NCBI GenBank assembly: GCA_021796215.1
Contig: JAJYOK010000005.1
Coordinates: 112,521-176,520, forward strand
DNA: 64,000 nucleotides
Reading direction: 5' to 3'
DNA from: Bacteroidota bacterium
GTDB taxonomy: Bacteria > Bacteroidota > Ignavibacteria > UBA10030 > UBA8401
The notes beneath the pieces were generated by a model. It saw nothing but the letters and a program-made list of their open reading frames with translations, ran no database searches and was not told the DNA's origin. Positions 25,563 to 34,158 of this stretch are shown here, one piece after another; position 1 is the stretch's first letter; each line of letters opens with the position of its first letter. Both the position numbers and the translations under genes were made by a program.

Positions 25563-26468
25563 TTATCTCTCCTCAGAAACTGCGGCAGCAAGGCAGCGAA
25601 AATGTCCGATGTAATCTTTATACTTCCCAATTCGTTTCCAGCCTTCAGCGCGAAAGATGGATTCTACTTTTTCCGCTTGGTCGAATGCATGTTCAACAAG
25701 GATCATACCGTTGTCTTTCAGCAAAGGGCGTATCGCTGAAGCATACAAACGGTAGAAACTTAAACCGTCGCCGTCATCGGTGAGAGAAAATTTCGGTTCA
25801 TAGTCACGAATTTCCGGGGGAAGACTGTCAAAATTTTGCCGCGAAATATAAGGAGGGTTTGATAACACAAGATGAAAGCCATCAATAAAATCCCGCGATT
25901 GAATCTGCAAAACATCGTATTCGGTAAATTCAATACGATCGGAAACATTATTCTCAGCAGCGTTTCTCTCTGCGATTTCAAGCGCACCGGCACTCTTCTC
26001 AATTGCCTGAACCGCCGCAGTGGGAATCATTTTTGCGCAGCTTACTGCAATGCAGCCGCTGCCGGTTCCAATATCCAAAATGCGAATGTGCGGTTGATTA
26101 GCAAAGTTTTGGGAACAAATCTTTACCGCGGTTTCAACTAAGATTTCCGTTTCAGGGCGTGGAATCAATACGCGCGGATCGACGAAAAACTTTAATCCCA
26201 TGAATTCCGTTTCCCCGATGATGTACTGAAGCGGTTCATGTGCCAGACGGCGTTTGAACATCTCTTTAAACACACCGAGCTCAACATCGCTCAGAGGTTT
26301 ATCAAATTTTGTATAAAGGTCTATGCGCTTGCACTGAAGAACATGAGCAAGCAACAGTTCCGTTGTGAGCCGGGATTCATCAAACCCTTTGTCGGTAAGA
26401 TATGATGTTCCCCATTGCAGCATTTCGAGGATGGTCCAAACTTTTCTTTCAGCGGTAACAGCCGGCAA
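25563..26468 (-). CDS. prmC: Release factor glutamine methyltransferase
   Basis: A 301-residue PrmC/HemK enzyme that methylates the GGQ glutamine of peptide-chain release factors. The helical N-terminal domain (about 1-85) is followed by the linker RVLIPRPETEILVE (99-112), the SAM-binding LDIGTGSGCIAVSCA (131-145) and the catalytic VLSNPPYIS (201-209). The length is typical. It lies 4 nt after the upstream histone-like-tailed gene. The release factor gene prfA, often adjacent in other bacteria, is not here. Confidence 0.95.
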   Translation of the reverse strand: MPAVTAERKVWTILEMLQWGTSYLTDKGFDESRLTTELLLAHVLQCKRIDLYTKFDKPLSDVELGVFKEMFKRRLAHEPLQYIIGETEFMGLKFFVDPRVLIPRPETEILVETAVKICSQNFANQPHIRILDIGTGSGCIAVSCAKMIPTAAVQAIEKSAGALEIAERNAAENNVSDRIEFTEYDVLQIQSRDFIDGFHLVLSNPPYISRQNFDSLPPEIRDYEPKFSLTDDGDGLSFYRLYASAIRPLLKDNGMILVEHAFDQAEKVESIFRAEGWKRIGKYKDYIGHFRCLAAAVSEER

Positions 26469-26472
26469 CGAT

Positions 26473-27066
26473 TTATTTCTTTCTCTTTTTCTGGGAAGTT
26501 TTTTTCAATGCTATCTTTTTCTTCGCTGACAATAAAGCCTTTTTCGACGAGGCATGTGTCAAAGATTTTCCGTGCTGAGAAGATTGCAACGGTTTCGCAT
26601 GTGCAGAAGCGCCTTTCTTTTTTCCATTATGCTTTCCGACACCGTGCTTAGCGGGATGAAAAAACAGATCTTCAAATTCATCTTGATTCTCTTCAAGAGC
26701 GATATCATCATCTAACGGAACAAACTTTGCTTCTTCTCCATCGTCCATCTCCTCATCATCATCCAGTTGCAGCTTGCGCAGCCGTATATATTGATCTTCT
26801 TTGAATCCAAGTTTACCAAGTTCTTCGTGTTCAAGTAAATCCTCTTCAAAGTCACCTTTACTCGCCGCAGTGCGGCGGGTAAGTGCAACAAATTCAAAAC
26901 GTTTATCGCCATCAAGCAAACAGGAAAAATCGGTGAGTGAGGGAACCGCAAAATTACTTTTCTTACCTTCAGCAGAGACGAATTTCCACAGCTCTTTTAC
27001 CCGGATTAGATCATCCTTGTTTCGTTCAAGATAATGTTGTGTTTCAGATAGAAGTCGCTCATACAT
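26473..27066 (-). CDS. HARE-HTH-like protein with acidic middle and lysine-rich tail
   Basis: A 197-residue protein in three parts. Residues about 18-65 (VKELWKFVSAEG, FSCLLDGDKRFEFV) resemble the HARE-type winged helix seen in RNA polymerase delta subunits. Residues about 95-135 are very acidic (LDDDEEMDDGEEAKF). The last 60 residues are Lys/Ser/Ala-rich and basic (ALLSAKKKIALKKTSQKKRK), like histone H1-type tails. A DNA- or RNA-polymerase-associated role is plausible by analogy only. It is upstream of prmC and probably in the same transcript. Confidence 0.75.
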   Translation of the reverse strand: MYERLLSETQHYLERNKDDLIRVKELWKFVSAEGKKSNFAVPSLTDFSCLLDGDKRFEFVALTRRTAASKGDFEEDLLEHEELGKLGFKEDQYIRLRKLQLDDDEEMDDGEEAKFVPLDDDIALEENQDEFEDLFFHPAKHGVGKHNGKKKGASAHAKPLQSSQHGKSLTHASSKKALLSAKKKIALKKTSQKKRKK

Positions 27067-27161
27067 GTTCGTACCCTCCGTGAAAAAAAATCAGAGAGCT
27101 TATGTCCTATGGCGAAAAGTTAGCATAAGCATTTTTGAAAATCAAGTCACATCAAGACTGC

Positions 27162-27593
27162 TTAACCTAAGTGTTTCGGTTTTTCTTTCACCTCGTTTGA
27201 AAAATAATATTTCGCATTCTCATGAGTCAAGACCCAGAGCGTGTAGATGCCAACAACAGTTCCAATAGGAATGGCGAACACAAGAATTCCTCCCAACGCC
27301 ATTGTAATCTTTCGTCCCCATTCTTTCCAGCGCAACATACCGATTGCACCAGCCACGGAAATTAATGTCAAGAACGAAAAAAAAGAGGCCAGAACAATTG
27401 CTGCCGTGTGTGAAAGAGAAAAGGACTGCATACCGAGAAACGGCAAGCCGGTTGCATTCATAAAAACGTACATTAGGATCGCGAAAAAAAGAAAGATACC
27501 GGCAATCAAAAAATACAAAACAGAGAGTACAGAAACATGGCTTGCAACATTCTCGCTTGAGCTCATTTCAATGTTTTTCAGTCTCGCAGTCAT
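27162..27593 (-). CDS. Four-span membrane protein
   Basis: A 143-residue protein with four hydrophobic helices (about 21-47, 60-80, 82-90 and 96-122) and a polar C-terminus ending KEKPKHLG. The layout resembles small DoxX-like or DUF4064-like membrane proteins, but no diagnostic motif is seen. The ATG at 27593 overlaps the homocysteine methyltransferase stop by 4 nt (ATGA), so it is probably cotranslated with it. An internal ATG at codon 10 is an alternative start. Confidence 0.75.
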   Translation of the reverse strand: MTARLKNIEMSSSENVASHVSVLSVLYFLIAGIFLFFAILMYVFMNATGLPFLGMQSFSLSHTAAIVLASFFSFLTLISVAGAIGMLRWKEWGRKITMALGGILVFAIPIGTVVGIYTLWVLTHENAKYYFSNEVKEKPKHLG

Positions 27594-28504
27594 TGAGATA
27601 TACTGTCAGATTCCCTTTGCATGATATCAACAAGCTGGCGCATTTTTCGAATATGCCCTGGACCGGTACCGCAGCAACCGCCAAGGATGTTGACCCCAAG
27701 ATTCAAAAGTTCTTTTGCCTTCGGTTCGATAATTTCAGGCGTCTCCTTATACACAGAAATTCCATCTACCCAATCCGGTATGCCGGCGTTCGATTGAGCA
27801 ATGATCGGCTTTAATGTCAGCGGACGCATTTCACGAACAATAGCGATCATGTCGTCAAAACCTCTGCCGCAGTTTGAACCGATAATATCTGCACCGGCAT
27901 CAGTTAAACGACTCACGGCAGTTTTAACATCCACGCCCCACATTGTGCGCAATCCTGCTTTGCCAAGCTCGAATGTCATCGTTGCAGCAACAGGAAGCTT
28001 CGTTTTTTCTTTCGCCGCACGAACGGCAATTTCAGCTTCTTCTGCCGCCATCATTGTTTCGACAAAGAGTACGTCTGCGCCGCCTTCTGCAAGAGCCTCT
28101 GCTTGCTCAGAAAAAATATCATACGTTTCCTGTACTGTCCGTGGCCCTAACGGATCAATGAGATCGCCAGTCGGTCCCATCGAACCAGCAATGAATTTTC
28201 CTGCCGGGCGGACGGCACGAGCAAGCTCAACCGCTTTCATACAAAATTCGCGCACACGGTCTTCAAATCCATGCAAAGCCAATCTTGACCGATTAGCACC
28301 GAACGTATTTGTTTCAACAAGGTCTGATCCGGCATCATAATAATCTTTGTAAATCGCTTGAACGATTTCCGGATGCGTGACATTGAATTCTTCAGGACAT
28401 ACGCCGACCGGCATCCCACGTTTCTGAAGTTCTGTTCCCATCGCGCCATCGGAAGCAAAAATTTTACCGGACTGAAGTTGTTCAAGAAAATGATTTTTGT
28501 ACAC
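27590..28504 (-). CDS. Zinc-dependent homocysteine S-methyltransferase
   Basis: A 304-residue Pfam S-methyl_trans TIM barrel. It would transfer a methyl group, probably from a methylated corrinoid protein, to homocysteine. Visible are SDGAMGTELQKRG at the N-terminus, VETNTFGANRSRL, and the three zinc ligands in GSNCG (Cys212) and GGCCGT (Cys277, Cys278). The start is a GTG at 28504 with AGGA upstream. A longer frame to 28648 begins MSFPRKREST, which is only translation of a GTCATTCCCG-type palindromic repeat, so I reject that start. It lies downstream of the corrinoid-protein gene, forming a split version of the first half of MetH. Confidence 0.93.
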   Translation of the reverse strand: MYKNHFLEQLQSGKIFASDGAMGTELQKRGMPVGVCPEEFNVTHPEIVQAIYKDYYDAGSDLVETNTFGANRSRLALHGFEDRVREFCMKAVELARAVRPAGKFIAGSMGPTGDLIDPLGPRTVQETYDIFSEQAEALAEGGADVLFVETMMAAEEAEIAVRAAKEKTKLPVAATMTFELGKAGLRTMWGVDVKTAVSRLTDAGADIIGSNCGRGFDDMIAIVREMRPLTLKPIIAQSNAGIPDWVDGISVYKETPEIIEPKAKELLNLGVNILGGCCGTGPGHIRKMRQLVDIMQRESDSISQ

Positions 28505-28564
28505 TGTTTTTTTTCCTGCTTTGATTTTTATTAAATGACTGAAGTTATGCAAAATAAGAGCAGT

Positions 28565-28646
28565 GTCATTCCCGAACGCTTTTGTCGGGAATCCATTTGC
28601 AGAATCTAAACCCAAAAAAGTGGATTCCCGCTTGCGCGGGAATGAC
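28565..28646. repeat. GTCATTCCCG-type palindromic element, copy 1
   Basis: An 82-nt imperfect palindrome starting GTCATTCCCGAACGC and ending GCGGGAATGAC. The inner repeats GTCGGGAATCCA and TGGATTCCCG pair across the centre. A second copy is at 59996-60076. Similar elements are very common in bacterial genomes. Confidence 0.85.
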
Positions 28647-28689
28647 AAACCTGTGTTTTAGCTCTTCAAAATACGCTTTATGCGTAACT

Positions 28690-29352
28690 TCAGTTATTGA
28701 GTTCGTTGTTTTCTGTTGAAACAATTCCAATTAATTCTTTCGCTCGTTCAACCGCCTCGGTTGCATTTTTCGCGTACCGATCTGCACCCACTTTCTCAGC
28801 AAACGACTGGGAAATTGGCGCACCACCGACCATCGTTTTCACCGAAAGCTTTTCTTCTTTGATTTTATCAATAACAACTTTCATATAGCCCATTGTCGTT
28901 GTCAGCAATGCTGACATTCCGACGATGTCGGCTTTCTCACGTTTGATCGCATCGAGAAATTTTTCCACACGCGTATCAATGCCAAGGTCAATTACCTTGA
29001 AACCGGCGCCTTTCAGCATCATGGCGACTATATTTTTACCAATGTCATGGATGTCTCCTTTCACCGTGCCAATCACAACTATACCGGCTTCCTTTATTTT
29101 TGCCTGTGTCAAGAGCGGTTCAAGAATTGCCAGCGACGCTTTCATCGCACGTGCAGAAATAAGTACTTCCGGAACGAAAATAATGTTATCGCGAAACCGA
29201 ACACCGACAACATCCATTCCTGGCACAAGTCCGCGATCAAGAATTTGTTTTGGAGCAAGGCCTAGCTCCAACAACTTTCGCGTCAGTTCTTCACATTTTT
29301 CTTTATTACCATCAATAACTGCCTGGGACATTTCTTTTAAAAGTTCTTCCAT
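28690..29352 (-). CDS. Corrinoid (cobalamin-binding) methyl-carrier protein
   Basis: A 220-residue MtaC/MtbC-type protein equivalent to the B12-binding module of MetH. The helical cap (about 1-85) includes PGMDVVGVRFRDNIIFVPEV. The Rossmann-like B12 domain carries the DxHxxG motif GDIHDIGKN (Asp100, His102, Gly105; His102 is the lower cobalt ligand), IGTVKG, MSALLTTTM and VGGAPISQ. It would carry a methyl group on cobalt between partner methyltransferases. The start at ATG 29352 removes 23 residues that have no family counterpart. Confidence 0.93.
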   Translation of the reverse strand: MEELLKEMSQAVIDGNKEKCEELTRKLLELGLAPKQILDRGLVPGMDVVGVRFRDNIIFVPEVLISARAMKASLAILEPLLTQAKIKEAGIVVIGTVKGDIHDIGKNIVAMMLKGAGFKVIDLGIDTRVEKFLDAIKREKADIVGMSALLTTTMGYMKVVIDKIKEEKLSVKTMVGGAPISQSFAEKVGADRYAKNATEAVERAKELIGIVSTENNELNN

Positions 29353-29405
29353 ACCTGTACTAATCCTGTTGCTATGATATTGATTTCTGAAGAATGTACA
29401 ACGTC

Positions 29406-29960
29406 TTATCCCGTGTGGCAAAAAAGCAATGCTTTTGCAAAATCAATAACTCTTCCGGAGGTAAGTTCACGGGACCATACTCTAAAGTAACCACTTCGTT
29501 TCATTTTTAAACAGTTAAACGATAATTCAGAAAAAAATCTCTTAAGCTGATCGTCCATGACCTTATGAGGGACATCGCAATGATCAAGAACATTATCCAT
29601 AATAATAAAGTCAAAAAAGTTTCTTTCGAAAGGCAATTCTTCACCTTTACCGCTATAATAATGCACCGTTGGATCACGAAAATCCGAAAACTTTGGGATC
29701 GTCGCATAAAAATTTTCCAGCGGATCTATTGCGAAACGATGTTTGCTTTTTAGAAAGGTAAGGATACCGGCAGCACCGCTGCCGATTTCCAATATTACTG
29801 TATCATCCACAATGTTGAGATAGTTTCCGATTTCATTAAGCAACTCCTCAGCGTATCCCTCGTAAAATCTTAAATTCATTTTTTCTGCATGGCGCAACCA
29901 CCAATTTTTCTCGTAATGCTGCGCTTCAGTCCAGCGGTTTTTTTCCATAGTTTCAATCAT
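29406..29960 (-). CDS. Class I SAM-dependent methyltransferase, C-terminus atypical
   Basis: A 184-residue methyltransferase. The SAM-binding motif I ILEIGSGAAGILTFL, the acidic motif II AIDPL and FDFIIMDNVLDHCDVPHKVMDD are clear. After that the family normally continues with an LKPGG-type strand and two more strands. Here the sequence (SFNCLKMKRSGYFRVWSRE) does not fit and the protein stops early. No simple one-base shift restores the expected sequence. It may be truncated or a decaying copy. Its ATG overlaps the O-methyltransferase stop by 4 nt. Substrate unknown. Confidence 0.75.
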   Translation of the reverse strand: MIETMEKNRWTEAQHYEKNWWLRHAEKMNLRFYEGYAEELLNEIGNYLNIVDDTVILEIGSGAAGILTFLKSKHRFAIDPLENFYATIPKFSDFRDPTVHYYSGKGEELPFERNFFDFIIMDNVLDHCDVPHKVMDDQLKRFFSELSFNCLKMKRSGYFRVWSRELTSGRVIDFAKALLFCHTG

Positions 29961-30619
29961 CGCTTTCTCGCCAAAGTTAACCCATCTCCGATTGGAATCA
30001 TACTGAGAAAAATCCGCTCATCGTTCCTCAATCGTTGATTAAATTCACGAATGGTAATTGTATCATCTTCCGAATTGGAAGCGTCTGCAACTTTGCCGGA
30101 CCATAAAACATTATCAACAAGAATTAGTCCGCCGCGGCGAACAAGACTCAACACACGCTCGTAGTAACCAATATAATTTGATTTGTCCGCATCAATAAAA
30201 GCAAAATCGAAGGTGCCCGCTTGGCCTTCCTTCAATAATTTATCGAGCGATTCTATTGCAGGACCAAGAAGCAGTTCAATTTTTTTTCCAACACCTGCAC
30301 TTTTCCAATATCGCCGTGCAATAGATGTCCACTCTTCACTTTTGTCGCACGCAACTAGTGTTCCATCCTCAGGCAATGACAAGGCGACACTCAACGAACT
30401 GTAACCGGTAAACGTTCCTATTTCCAGGCATTTTTTTGCATCAATCAATTCCACCAACAGCCGCATGAATTGTCCTTGTTCAGGAGAAACTTGCATCCCG
30501 CCGGACGAAAGCTGCGCTGTTTCCTCTCTCAATTGACGCAAAATTTCCGGCTCACGTAATGAAACAGAACAGAAATAATCGTATAGCTCATTGGAAAGTG
30601 TAAACGTTTTTCTGGACAT
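29957..30619 (-). CDS. O-methyltransferase (COMT-like, class I)
   Basis: A 220-residue member of the Methyltransf_3 family. Visible are KKCLEIGTFTGYSSLSVALS (SAM motif I), the metal-binding FDFAFIDADKSNYIGYY and LILVDNVLWSGKVADAS, and the C-terminal FLSMIPIGDGLTLARKR, a close match to family consensus. These divalent-cation-dependent enzymes methylate catechol-like or tRNA 5-hydroxyuridine substrates (TrmR-type); the choice is open. It is coupled to the downstream methyltransferase by a 4-nt overlap. Confidence 0.92.
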   Translation of the reverse strand: MSRKTFTLSNELYDYFCSVSLREPEILRQLREETAQLSSGGMQVSPEQGQFMRLLVELIDAKKCLEIGTFTGYSSLSVALSLPEDGTLVACDKSEEWTSIARRYWKSAGVGKKIELLLGPAIESLDKLLKEGQAGTFDFAFIDADKSNYIGYYERVLSLVRRGGLILVDNVLWSGKVADASNSEDDTITIREFNQRLRNDERIFLSMIPIGDGLTLARKR

Positions 30620-30625
30620 ACAGCA

Positions 30626-31078
30626 CTATTTTTCTTCAATCGGTTGAATATTGTGAGAACGCATCTTTACACGAAACTGCTCCGGCAACACCGCTATTTT
30701 ACCTTTTTCATAATCGAAGAAGACAATTCCGGTTTTCACCCGTGCAACTTCACGGTGTGACTCCTTTTCCGTAATCCGATACAAAAAATCGCATCCGAAT
30801 TTCTGAAAATCCTCGACACCAATTTCTACTCTTAACACTTCTCCGTAGAATGATTGTGATTGATATTGCACCGCGGCGTCAACCATGATGATGCCGCTGC
30901 CTTCAATGTTGAATTCTGTATAACCGTGCTGCATCAGAAACCGTACACGCGCTTCGTGGGCAACCGAAAGCATCGTATCATTCCCCAAATGTCCGCCGTA
31001 ATTAATGTCGCCGATACGAATCGGGATGTCCGTCTCGAATGCAAACGATTTCGGCAATTCAACTTTAATGCGGCTCAT
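30626..31078 (-). CDS. Hotdog-fold acyl-CoA thioesterase
   Basis: A 150-residue 4HBT-type thioesterase. The family pattern is seen in IRIGDINYGGHLGNDTMLSV (the long helix with a conserved Gly-Gly-His), SGIIMVDAAVQYQSQSFYGE and VARVKTGIVFFDYEKGKIA. It probably hydrolyses an acyl-CoA; the substrate is unknown. Its ATG overlaps the GNAT stop by 4 nt in the same minus-strand operon, so coupling is likely. Confidence 0.88.
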   Translation of the reverse strand: MSRIKVELPKSFAFETDIPIRIGDINYGGHLGNDTMLSVAHEARVRFLMQHGYTEFNIEGSGIIMVDAAVQYQSQSFYGEVLRVEIGVEDFQKFGCDFLYRITEKESHREVARVKTGIVFFDYEKGKIAVLPEQFRVKMRSHNIQPIEEK

Positions 31079-31581
31079 GAACGTGCCAAAGTTTTCAACG
31101 CATCACCCGTTAAACGATAAACCGTCCATTCGTTCATTGGCGCTGCGCCTAATCGTTTGTAAAAAGAAATAGCCGACTCATTCCAATTCAATACCGCCCA
31201 TTCCATCCGGCCGCATTTTCGCTCAACAGCAATTTGAGCAAGATACTGCAACAACGATTTACCAATTCCCTTTCCGCGAAATTCCGGTTCCACAAATAAA
31301 TCTTCCAAATACAAACCGGGACGGCCGATGAATGTAGAAAAATTATGAAAAAACAACGCATATCCGACGGCGACATCGTTGTAATACGCAATCACAACTT
31401 CTGCAAATCGCTGCTCGCCAAACAATGTCTCCCGCAATATTTTCTCAGTGGCAACAACCTCGTGTGAAAGTTTTTCATATTCCGCAAGCCGTTTAATAAA
31501 CGAAAAAATAAGGGGAATATCTTTTTCCGCCGTCTTTTCAATTCTAATGTGTTTGTTCATAACCATGTATTCAGCCTTCAA
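31075..31581 (-). CDS. GNAT acetyltransferase (diamine/polyamine N-acetyltransferase-like)
   Basis: A 168-residue SSAT-like GNAT protein. The N-terminus IRIEKTAEKDIPLIFSFI and LAEYEKLSHEVVATEKIL match the spermidine/spermine or diamine acetyltransferase subgroup. The acetyl-CoA site is LYLEDLFVEPEFRGKGIGKS, and the C-terminal MEWAVLNWNESAISFYKRLG is typical. The window also encodes an arginine decarboxylase, so polyamine acetylation is plausible but unproven. ATG 31581 overlaps the upstream stop by 4 nt; ATG 31560 is an alternative. Confidence 0.88.
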   Translation of the reverse strand: MKAEYMVMNKHIRIEKTAEKDIPLIFSFIKRLAEYEKLSHEVVATEKILRETLFGEQRFAEVVIAYYNDVAVGYALFFHNFSTFIGRPGLYLEDLFVEPEFRGKGIGKSLLQYLAQIAVERKCGRMEWAVLNWNESAISFYKRLGAAPMNEWTVYRLTGDALKTLARS

Positions 31582-32243
31582 CTATACTTATCGGTTTGAA
31601 GCGGTCGTAAGCCGTAGACTCCGGAAAGCGATTTCTGCGGTTCCATAAAAAATGTTTCGGAAAGCGACATGCCTATTTCTTTTCCATTCAACAAAGAAAA
31701 AATTTTCTGCTGCTCCTGTAATTCCCACTGGGCATAACCGGGAGAAAAACGGTACGATATTTCGCAATGATATTTCTTTGATTCCTCCTGCAGTTCACGT
31801 TTCAAAAGATGGAGAACGCCGTTCGTCATCGTTGAAGCGATGCCGTCTAAAAAATATGCTTCTGTGAAATCTACCTCCGATAATTTTTTCATTTCACTGT
31901 CAATTTGCCCGCCGACAGTCAAAAGGAAAACAGCCGCATAACGCGAATGAGTGAGCAGAGTGTGAATGCCCTGCCCGGTGAAACTCACGCCGCTGTCAAC
32001 TTGTCCGCCGTCTATATGGCGGAGCAGCACGCTGAACGAACTCGATTGTGAGCCTGCTACTCTGTAAATCTCATAGCGGTAACACGCTTCAAAACAATGC
32101 TGATATTGCGCGTGCAGCCGGGCAACCATTTCATGCATAATTTGATATTTCTCTGATGTCTTTTGAATCCGAAGGAACTTGTAGGCACGCTCGAAATCAA
32201 AAGGTATTTCTTCAGGTTTTAAGTAACGAGTCACCATTGTCAA
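31578..32243 (-). CDS. MetH activation-domain-like protein
   Basis: A 221-residue stand-alone homologue of the C-terminal reactivation domain of cobalamin-dependent methionine synthase. The diagnostic part is SYRFSPGYAQWELQEQQKIF followed by IGMSLSETFFMEPQKSLSGV, which match the SAM-binding face of that domain. It would help return inactive Co(II) corrinoid to the methylated state, using SAM. It overlaps the RamA-like gene by 4 nt and lies in the same locus as the corrinoid protein. Confidence 0.88.
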   Translation of the reverse strand: MTMVTRYLKPEEIPFDFERAYKFLRIQKTSEKYQIMHEMVARLHAQYQHCFEACYRYEIYRVAGSQSSSFSVLLRHIDGGQVDSGVSFTGQGIHTLLTHSRYAAVFLLTVGGQIDSEMKKLSEVDFTEAYFLDGIASTMTNGVLHLLKRELQEESKKYHCEISYRFSPGYAQWELQEQQKIFSLLNGKEIGMSLSETFFMEPQKSLSGVYGLRPLQTDKYS

Positions 32244-34126
32244 AGCGCATGAGAAAATTTCTTTTCTCCATTTCCTCCAACCGGAAAGTGCATCGAATCC
32301 ACAAAGAACTCATGGAAATCTTTTCGATCCGCCACTTCTACATATTGCACATCTTTCCCTAACCGCTCTGCTTTTTCTCTCGCTGCTTTCGAAAGCAACA
32401 TCGCCTCGGCGCCTGCAATTGCGGCGTTGCCGATAAATTTCACATTTTCAACAGGCACTTTCGGAATCAATCCCGAATCTATTGCATCCTGACCGCGCAC
32501 ATGATTTCCAAATCCGCCGGCGATATAAACGGTGCCGATATCAGTCGGGCCGATGTTGAGTTCTTTCATCAAAATTTTAATTCCGGATGCAATGGCACTT
32601 TTAGCAAGCTGCACTTCGCGAATGTCTTTTTGCGTGAGCATGATTGCCTTTTCATCGTCAATGCGGGCAATGGTAATATCATTCGCGCCGTTGTCACAGT
32701 GAACGATGCGAGACTTCAATTGTTCACTGACAAATGCGGGAAGGTTTTCCACATTGGGAATTCTTCCGGAAAGTTCCACCACTCCTGCCCGCGCAAATTC
32801 ACAGACAAGATCAAGCAATCCGGAACCGCAAATACCGACCGGCTCGGCATTTCCAACCGTACGAAATTCCAAATCGCCGTTCACAATTTCCGCACGCTCA
32901 ATTGCACCGCGCGCCGCGCGCATTCCCCATGCGATGTACGCGCCTTCCCATGCAGGACCGGCAGGCGATGAACTGCACACCATTTTCTTTTTCGAGCCGA
33001 GCACCATTTCGCCGTTCGTACCGATATCAACAGCAAGCTGAATTTTTTCCTGCTCATCCACGTCAAGCACAGTCAACATTGAAGTGATGTCGCCGCCAAC
33101 AAAGCATCCAAGATTTGGAGGAAAATATGCCGTGCCTTGTTCGTTAATCTTCACGCCGAGTTCTTTTGCAGAAATTGTCGCTGGACCTTGGAATGCAGGC
33201 GTGTACGGAACGTACGCCACGTTGTGCGGATCAATGTTGAGCACAATATGATTCATCACGGTATTGCCAACAACGGAAATCTTGTAGATGTTCTCGGAAG
33301 AAATTTCTGCATTCCGGCAAAGTTGGCTTATCAATTCGTTCATTTGCTTAATGATCAGGCGATGAAGTAGCTCAAGTCCGCCGCTATGCTCAACGAGATA
33401 ATTAATGCGGGAAACAACATCTGCTCCGTACGATTTTTGCGGATTGAGTGACGAGGCAACAGCGGCAACGTCGCCAGATTTTAAATCGAGCAGTTTCGCA
33501 ACGACAGTTGTCGTCCCAATATCGAACGCTATACCAAATAATACTGCGGTTGTGTCGCCGGGTTCCACTGTTAAAAGATTTTCGCCGTCGACTACAGCGG
33601 TCATACAAAATTTACTCGCACGTAAAAGTGCCGGAAGTGCCCGTGCGGCATAAAAATTATAATCAGAAATGTGAATACCGCGCTCCTGAAGTTGTGCGAG
33701 AGCACGCTCAAAATCAAAATACTTTTCGCCGAGTTGAGGCTCCGGAATCGTTAGCGCAATTTTTCTAATATCGGGATCGAGCGGAAAATGTCCTTTGCTC
33801 CCTTCAATTTCTATTTGATCGCCGAACGTTTGCGATTCCTGCGGAACAACACACACACAATTGCCGGCAATTTTTGCCTGACACGATAAGCGAACGCCTT
33901 TTGAAATTTCCTGCGGCGTTAATAATTCTTCTTCGACCGGTGCGTGCGGCGTAACACCTTCCTGTCCGGCAGGCAGGTTCACTTTGCATTTCGCGCAGGT
34001 GCCGATCCCCGCGCATGTAGATTCAATGACTATTCCCAATTCAAGCGCAGTATCGCGAAGCGATGTTCCTTCTTCAAAGAAACCGGTTCGCCTGCTTGGA
34101 AGAAATGTGACTTTGTGTTCAGACAT
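32240..34126 (-). CDS. RamA-like corrinoid reductive activase (2Fe-2S plus ASKHA domain)
   Basis: A 628-residue ATP-dependent activator of corrinoid proteins. The N-terminal ferredoxin domain has Cys38, Cys44, Cys47 and Cys82 (STCAGIGTCAKCKV) for a plant-type [2Fe-2S] cluster. A linker follows, then a two-lobed actin-like ATPase region with FGIAFDIGTTTVVAKLLDL, LAVDIGTNGEMVLG, CSSSPAGPAWEG and TVYIAGGFGNHV. It reduces Co(II) to Co(I) on the methyl-carrier protein. It is coupled to the MetH-activation-like gene and shares a locus with the corrinoid protein, its likely client. Confidence 0.94.
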   Translation of the reverse strand: MSEHKVTFLPSRRTGFFEEGTSLRDTALELGIVIESTCAGIGTCAKCKVNLPAGQEGVTPHAPVEEELLTPQEISKGVRLSCQAKIAGNCVCVVPQESQTFGDQIEIEGSKGHFPLDPDIRKIALTIPEPQLGEKYFDFERALAQLQERGIHISDYNFYAARALPALLRASKFCMTAVVDGENLLTVEPGDTTAVLFGIAFDIGTTTVVAKLLDLKSGDVAAVASSLNPQKSYGADVVSRINYLVEHSGGLELLHRLIIKQMNELISQLCRNAEISSENIYKISVVGNTVMNHIVLNIDPHNVAYVPYTPAFQGPATISAKELGVKINEQGTAYFPPNLGCFVGGDITSMLTVLDVDEQEKIQLAVDIGTNGEMVLGSKKKMVCSSSPAGPAWEGAYIAWGMRAARGAIERAEIVNGDLEFRTVGNAEPVGICGSGLLDLVCEFARAGVVELSGRIPNVENLPAFVSEQLKSRIVHCDNGANDITIARIDDEKAIMLTQKDIREVQLAKSAIASGIKILMKELNIGPTDIGTVYIAGGFGNHVRGQDAIDSGLIPKVPVENVKFIGNAAIAGAEAMLLSKAAREKAERLGKDVQYVEVADRKDFHEFFVDSMHFPVGGNGEKKFSHAL

Positions 34127-34158
34127 TGAAAAAGATTCTAAATTCTAGTTTCGGAACC

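Noticed and set aside
28505..28648. Extended N-terminus MSFPRKREST of the homocysteine methyltransferase
   Set aside because: These codons are the translation of a common palindromic repeat; family homology begins after the GTG at 28504, which has a ribosome site.
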